Below, one piece after another: positions 6,055-6,443 of a DNA stretch of 6,443 nucleotides. Position 1 is the stretch's first letter; each line of letters opens with the position of its first letter. The DNA lies in NCBI GenBank assembly GCA_020426065.1, contig JAGQQT010000240.1, positions 1-6,443 on the forward strand, in the 5' to 3' direction. Under the pieces are notes generated by a model. The model was not told the DNA's origin. It saw only the letters and a program-made list of their open reading frames with translations, and searched no databases. The stretch comes from Planctomycetaceae bacterium (GTDB lineage: Bacteria; Planctomycetota; Planctomycetia; Planctomycetales; Planctomycetaceae). Both the position numbers and the translations under genes were made by a program.

Positions 6055-6443
6055 ATGCCTGAACTGAAAACGATATTATGCATCCTGACCAGTCTGCTGC
6101 TGGTCGGCTGTGGCGGAGTCAGCGATGCTCCCGACCGCCGTGTTGTCACGGGAAACGTCACACTGAATGGCACGCCGCTTGAGGGAGGCGTCATTCGCTT
6201 TCTCCCTCAACCCACCGGTCCCATTGCTGCGGGAAAAATTCGTGATGGCAAATACGAAGTTACGAATAAAGGGGGTGTCCCTCTGGGAAAACACAAGGTT
6301 GAAATCAAAGGCACCCCGATCCTTCCCGACGATACTACCGGTATGTCTCTCGGTGAGATTGATGCAGCTACCAAACCTGCCATCAACGTTCCCGAAAAAT
6401 ACTACAAAGACTCTCAACTGGAAGCGACAGTCGAAGCGGGAAG
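6055..6443 (+). CDS. Small planctomycete lipoprotein, likely carboxypeptidase-regulatory-like fold (3' truncated by window)
   Basis: The reading frame from the ATG at 6055 stays open to the right edge, giving 129 complete codons without a stop. The N-terminus is a lipoprotein signal peptide: Lys5, a hydrophobic core (ILCILTSLLLV) and lipobox L16-V17-G18-C19, with Cys19 the lipidated residue, so the protein is anchored to a membrane. The rest (VVTGNVTLNGTPLEGGVIRFLPQ, then GKYEVTNKGGVPLGKHKVEI and INVPEKYY) is a beta-rich pattern matching small planctomycete lipoproteins with a transthyretin/carboxypeptidase-regulatory-like domain. Such genes commonly follow DUF1559 genes, and members are usually about 130-160 residues, so only a little is missing. 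No enzymatic motif is visible; a structural or surface role together with the upstream pseudopilin-like protein is plausible but unproven. Same strand as the DUF1559 gene, 149 bp downstream. Confidence 0.88.
   Translation, partial: MPELKTILCILTSLLLVGCGGVSDAPDRRVVTGNVTLNGTPLEGGVIRFLPQPTGPIAAGKIRDGKYEVTNKGGVPLGKHKVEIKGTPILPDDTTGMSLGEIDAATKPAINVPEKYYKDSQLEATVEAG

Noticed and set aside
6076..6417. 113-codon open frame on the minus strand at the right edge
   Set aside because: It is antisense to the lipoprotein gene, which has a strong ribosome binding site, a lipobox and a recognisable family pattern.

Overview
The window most likely comes from a planctomycete (Planctomycetota, of the Gimesia/Rubinisphaera/Planctomyces type). 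The strongest clue is the gene at 5003-5905. It encodes a DUF1559 protein with a prepilin-like N-terminus and a C-terminal H-X9-DG motif, a family greatly expanded in planctomycetes. It is followed by a small lipoprotein gene of the kind often found beside DUF1559 genes. Moderate GC and the mix of weak and strong Shine-Dalgarno sites fit this assignment. It rests on recognising the protein families, not on a database search.

Layout: (1) 1-978 (+) is the C-terminal part of a MerA-like flavin disulfide oxidoreductase whose start lies left of the window. (2) 1086-1994 (+) encodes a Tat-exported calcineurin-like metallophosphoesterase. (3) On the minus strand, convergent with the phosphoesterase (17 bp between stop codons), is a two-gene operon read from about 4806 down to 2012: a membrane sensor histidine kinase, then an NtrC-family sigma54 response regulator, joined by a 4-nt ATGA overlap. 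(4) 4807-5002 is a divergent control region. It holds a near-consensus sigma54 -24/-12 promoter at 4936-4951 facing right and, about 70 bp upstream of it, a perfect 6-5-6 dyad at 4858-4874 with the geometry of an NtrC-type enhancer site. (5) 5003-5905 (+) is the DUF1559 pseudopilin-like gene. (6) 6055 to the right edge (+) is the start of a lipoprotein gene that runs out of the window.

The most coherent reading is a local regulatory circuit. The kinase senses an unknown envelope signal and phosphorylates the NtrC-like regulator. The regulator binds the dyad between the divergent genes and activates sigma54 RNA polymerase at the promoter of the DUF1559 gene, and perhaps of the lipoprotein gene behind it. 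This resembles PilS/PilR control of type IV pilin genes in proteobacteria, but applied to a planctomycete surface protein family of unknown role. The kinase, regulator, promoter and dyad are all directly visible; the regulatory links between them are inferred. The oxidoreductase and phosphoesterase on the left show no evident link to this circuit.
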